Source: Halopseudomonas pachastrellae (GTDB lineage Bacteria; Pseudomonadota; Gammaproteobacteria; Pseudomonadales; Pseudomonadaceae). Taken from it: DNA of 64,000 bases. Shown here one piece after another: positions 63,401-64,000 of the stretch; the first letter of the stretch is position 1, and each line of letters opens with the position of its first letter. A program made the position numbers and the translations under genes. Location: NCBI RefSeq assembly GCF_900114765.1, contig NZ_FOUD01000016.1, positions 1 through 64,000 on the forward strand, in the 5' to 3' direction. Below the pieces are notes generated by a model. It saw nothing but the letters and a program-made list of their open reading frames with translations. It was not told the origin of the DNA and made no database searches.

Positions 63401-63971
63401 GTCGGAGCGCAAGCGCTATCTGGATGCGCAAAACGCTGACCTGGAAGAAGCGCTGGGCACCCTGGAGCAGGTGATTCGCAAGATTGACCGGGAAACCCGT
63501 GCGCGCTTTAAAGAGACCTTCGATAAGGTCAACCACGGCTTGCAGTCGCTGTTCCCGAAAGTCTTTGGTGGCGGTCACGCCTATCTGGAGTTGACCGGCG
63601 ATGATCTGCTCGACACCGGCGTGGCCATCATGGCGCGCCCGCCGGGCAAGAAGAACAGCACCATTCACCTGCTGTCCGGTGGTGAAAAGGCGCTGACGGC
63701 CATTGCCCTGGTGTTCTCGATCTTCCAGCTCAACCCGGCGCCGTTCTGTATGCTGGATGAGGTAGATGCGCCGCTGGATGACGCCAACGTGGGGCGTTAT
63801 GCCCGCATGGTCAAGGAGATGTCGGCGCGTGTGCAGTTCATCTATATCACCCACAACAAGATCGCCATGGAAATGGCGGATCAGTTGCTGGGTGTAACCA
63901 TGCATGAACCTGGCTGTTCGAGGCTGGTCACAGTAGACGTAGAAGAGGCGGCTGCGTTGGCGGCAGTGTAG
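60477..63971 (+). CDS. smc: Chromosome segregation protein SMC
   Basis: 1164 residues, complete. Head parts: Walker A GPNGCGKSNIIDAVRWVMG at about 32; signature LLSGGEKALTAIALVFSIFQ and Walker B FCMLDEVDAPLDDANVGRYA near the end. Two long coiled coils (about 165-500 and 650-1000) flank a hinge (about 510-640). SMC condenses and segregates the chromosome. ATG 60477 (MRLKCIKLAGFKSFVDP) matches known starts. The upstream 163 bases show no clear regulatory site. 29 bases remain after the stop. Confidence 0.97.
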   Translation: MRLKCIKLAGFKSFVDPTTVYFPTNMGAVVGPNGCGKSNIIDAVRWVMGESSAKNLRGESMTDVIFNGSNSRKPVGQASIELVFDNSDGTLQGEYAGYNEISIRRKVTREAQNQYFLNGTKCRRRDITDIFMGTGLGPRSYSIIEQGMISRLIEAKPEELRLFIEEAAGISRYKDRRRETENRIRRTQENLSRLTDLREELERQLAHLHRQAQAAEKYKEFKTEERQLKAQLQALRWQNLNEQAGQREHRVRDLEVALEALIAEQRNADSEIEKQRDQHSDLTESFNRVQAQYYSLGADISRIEQILQFNRDRQRQLHSDIEETELAWQEAQSHLTQDEALLADLQAELDGIEPELEMAGAAEEDTGMALQSAEDAMQNWQSAWDQFNQRAAEPRQQAEVEQSRIRHMEQSVERLGERIQRLEDERAGLSVGSLDDELAELSEQLAELELRSEGEQIQLAEVGERLQQDRDTLSALQQEQDIRRGELQRGSGRLASLEALQQAALAQGSDVGDWLSAQGLQGRGLLAEQLQVEAGWEAAVEAVLADDLQAIALDDLSSLDATLAEFEQGSLRLLQRGAPGQASPGSLLDKVDSPLDLRPWLAAIRPVDSVAEALAQRVELAPHESLITREGHWVGPNWLRFRRGEASEGGVLARQQEMEQLQASLDEQQAALDSGQERIDQLREGIRVLELQRDGLQQTLAASGRQQGELKAQWSARQVRLEQIKARRQRIGEDLEELKRQRGEELEQIGEARLTLQDALDSMAADTSQREALLRQRDLARETLDLARQQARQHKDRAHQLALRAQSLNAQLKSTRQGLERQQSQAERLSERREQLRMTLEESQAPEDDQRIELESLLEQRVEVEQSLGAARQALEGVDQQMRAQETRRVQAEQQAQVLRTQLDEQRLNARDLQTRRQGLQEQLAEAGYDLHGVLATLPQDASESDWEQQLAQLDARIQRLGAINLAAIEEYEQQSERKRYLDAQNADLEEALGTLEQVIRKIDRETRARFKETFDKVNHGLQSLFPKVFGGGHAYLELTGDDLLDTGVAIMARPPGKKNSTIHLLSGGEKALTAIALVFSIFQLNPAPFCMLDEVDAPLDDANVGRYARMVKEMSARVQFIYITHNKIAMEMADQLLGVTMHEPGCSRLVTVDVEEAAALAAV

Positions 63972-64000
63972 TTTTGATGGCGGGCATGCTAGCATCCGGC

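Noticed and set aside
61962-63995. 677-residue open frame antisense to smc
   Set aside because: Leu/Gln-rich antisense shadow of the SMC coiled coil; no domain or RBS.
1-64000. CRISPR array, prophage or toxin-antitoxin system
   Set aside because: No regularly spaced repeats, phage structural genes or recognisable toxin pairs were seen.

Overview
The window is a stretch of chromosome from a gammaproteobacterium of the Pseudomonas group. Evidence for this is MvaT (the Pseudomonas H-NS-type protein), the flhA-flhF-fleN-fliA-cheYZAB-motCD-parC-parP-cheW block, an sbcB-mvaT-purU run, Entner-Doudoroff genes next to a pyruvate kinase, an ANR-type box before hemN and a moderately high G+C content. 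A marine or halophilic relative (Halopseudomonas-like) is possible but cannot be settled from the sequence alone. Nearly all of it is ordinary core genome. Accessory or decaying DNA is confined to the left edge (IS1182-type transposase tail, disrupted doxX) and to about 20.9-25.0 kb.

Layout: 0-1.1 kb, transposase tail and a doxX gene broken by a palindromic element. 1.1-5.9 kb, pykA divergent from edd-pgl-eda. 5.9-13.4 kb, tandem-Usp protein, a small lipoprotein, DUF4124, PilZ, sbcB, mvaT, purU, a CBS-domain protein with an overlapping 50-codon ORF, and an HD-GYP phosphodiesterase. 13.5-15.9 kb, ahpF and ahpC with a recognisable OxyR site. 16.0-18.2 kb, moaCDEA. 18.2-20.9 kb, hemN with an ANR box and an unknown membrane/coiled-coil protein. 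20.9-25.0 kb, a decay zone: remnants of a xanthine-dehydrogenase-like enzyme, two exported proteins sharing a C-terminal module, a non-haem bacterioferritin-type ferritin (ftnA), and AraC and NmrA-like genes that both lack their 5' ends. 25.0-34.2 kb, tRNA-Gly(CCC), a luciferase-like monooxygenase, a four-gene operon (cupredoxin, EAL protein, DUF3034, truncated-haemoglobin lipoprotein), then a second GGDEF/EAL protein and a Sel1 lipoprotein. 34.4-51.1 kb, the flagellar/chemotaxis locus with a sigma-54 promoter and a FleQ-like palindrome before flhA, ending in convergent flhX and a second fliK-like gene. 51.3-58.2 kb, ccmABCDEFGHI for cytochrome c maturation. 58.2-58.6 kb, a gene-free palindromic stretch. 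58.6-64.0 kb, a SpoIIAA-like protein, an MFS transporter and a complete smc.

The most system-like unit is the operon at 26.3-30.6 kb. It puts a predicted periplasmic type-1 copper protein, a membrane EAL (c-di-GMP) protein with an extracytoplasmic sensor, a predicted outer-membrane beta-barrel-like protein and a lipid-anchored truncated haemoglobin in one tight transcript. This suggests c-di-GMP signalling tied to a redox or gas cue in the envelope. Four c-di-GMP-related proteins (PilZ, HD-GYP and two EAL proteins) lie within 25 kb, upstream of the flagellar locus.
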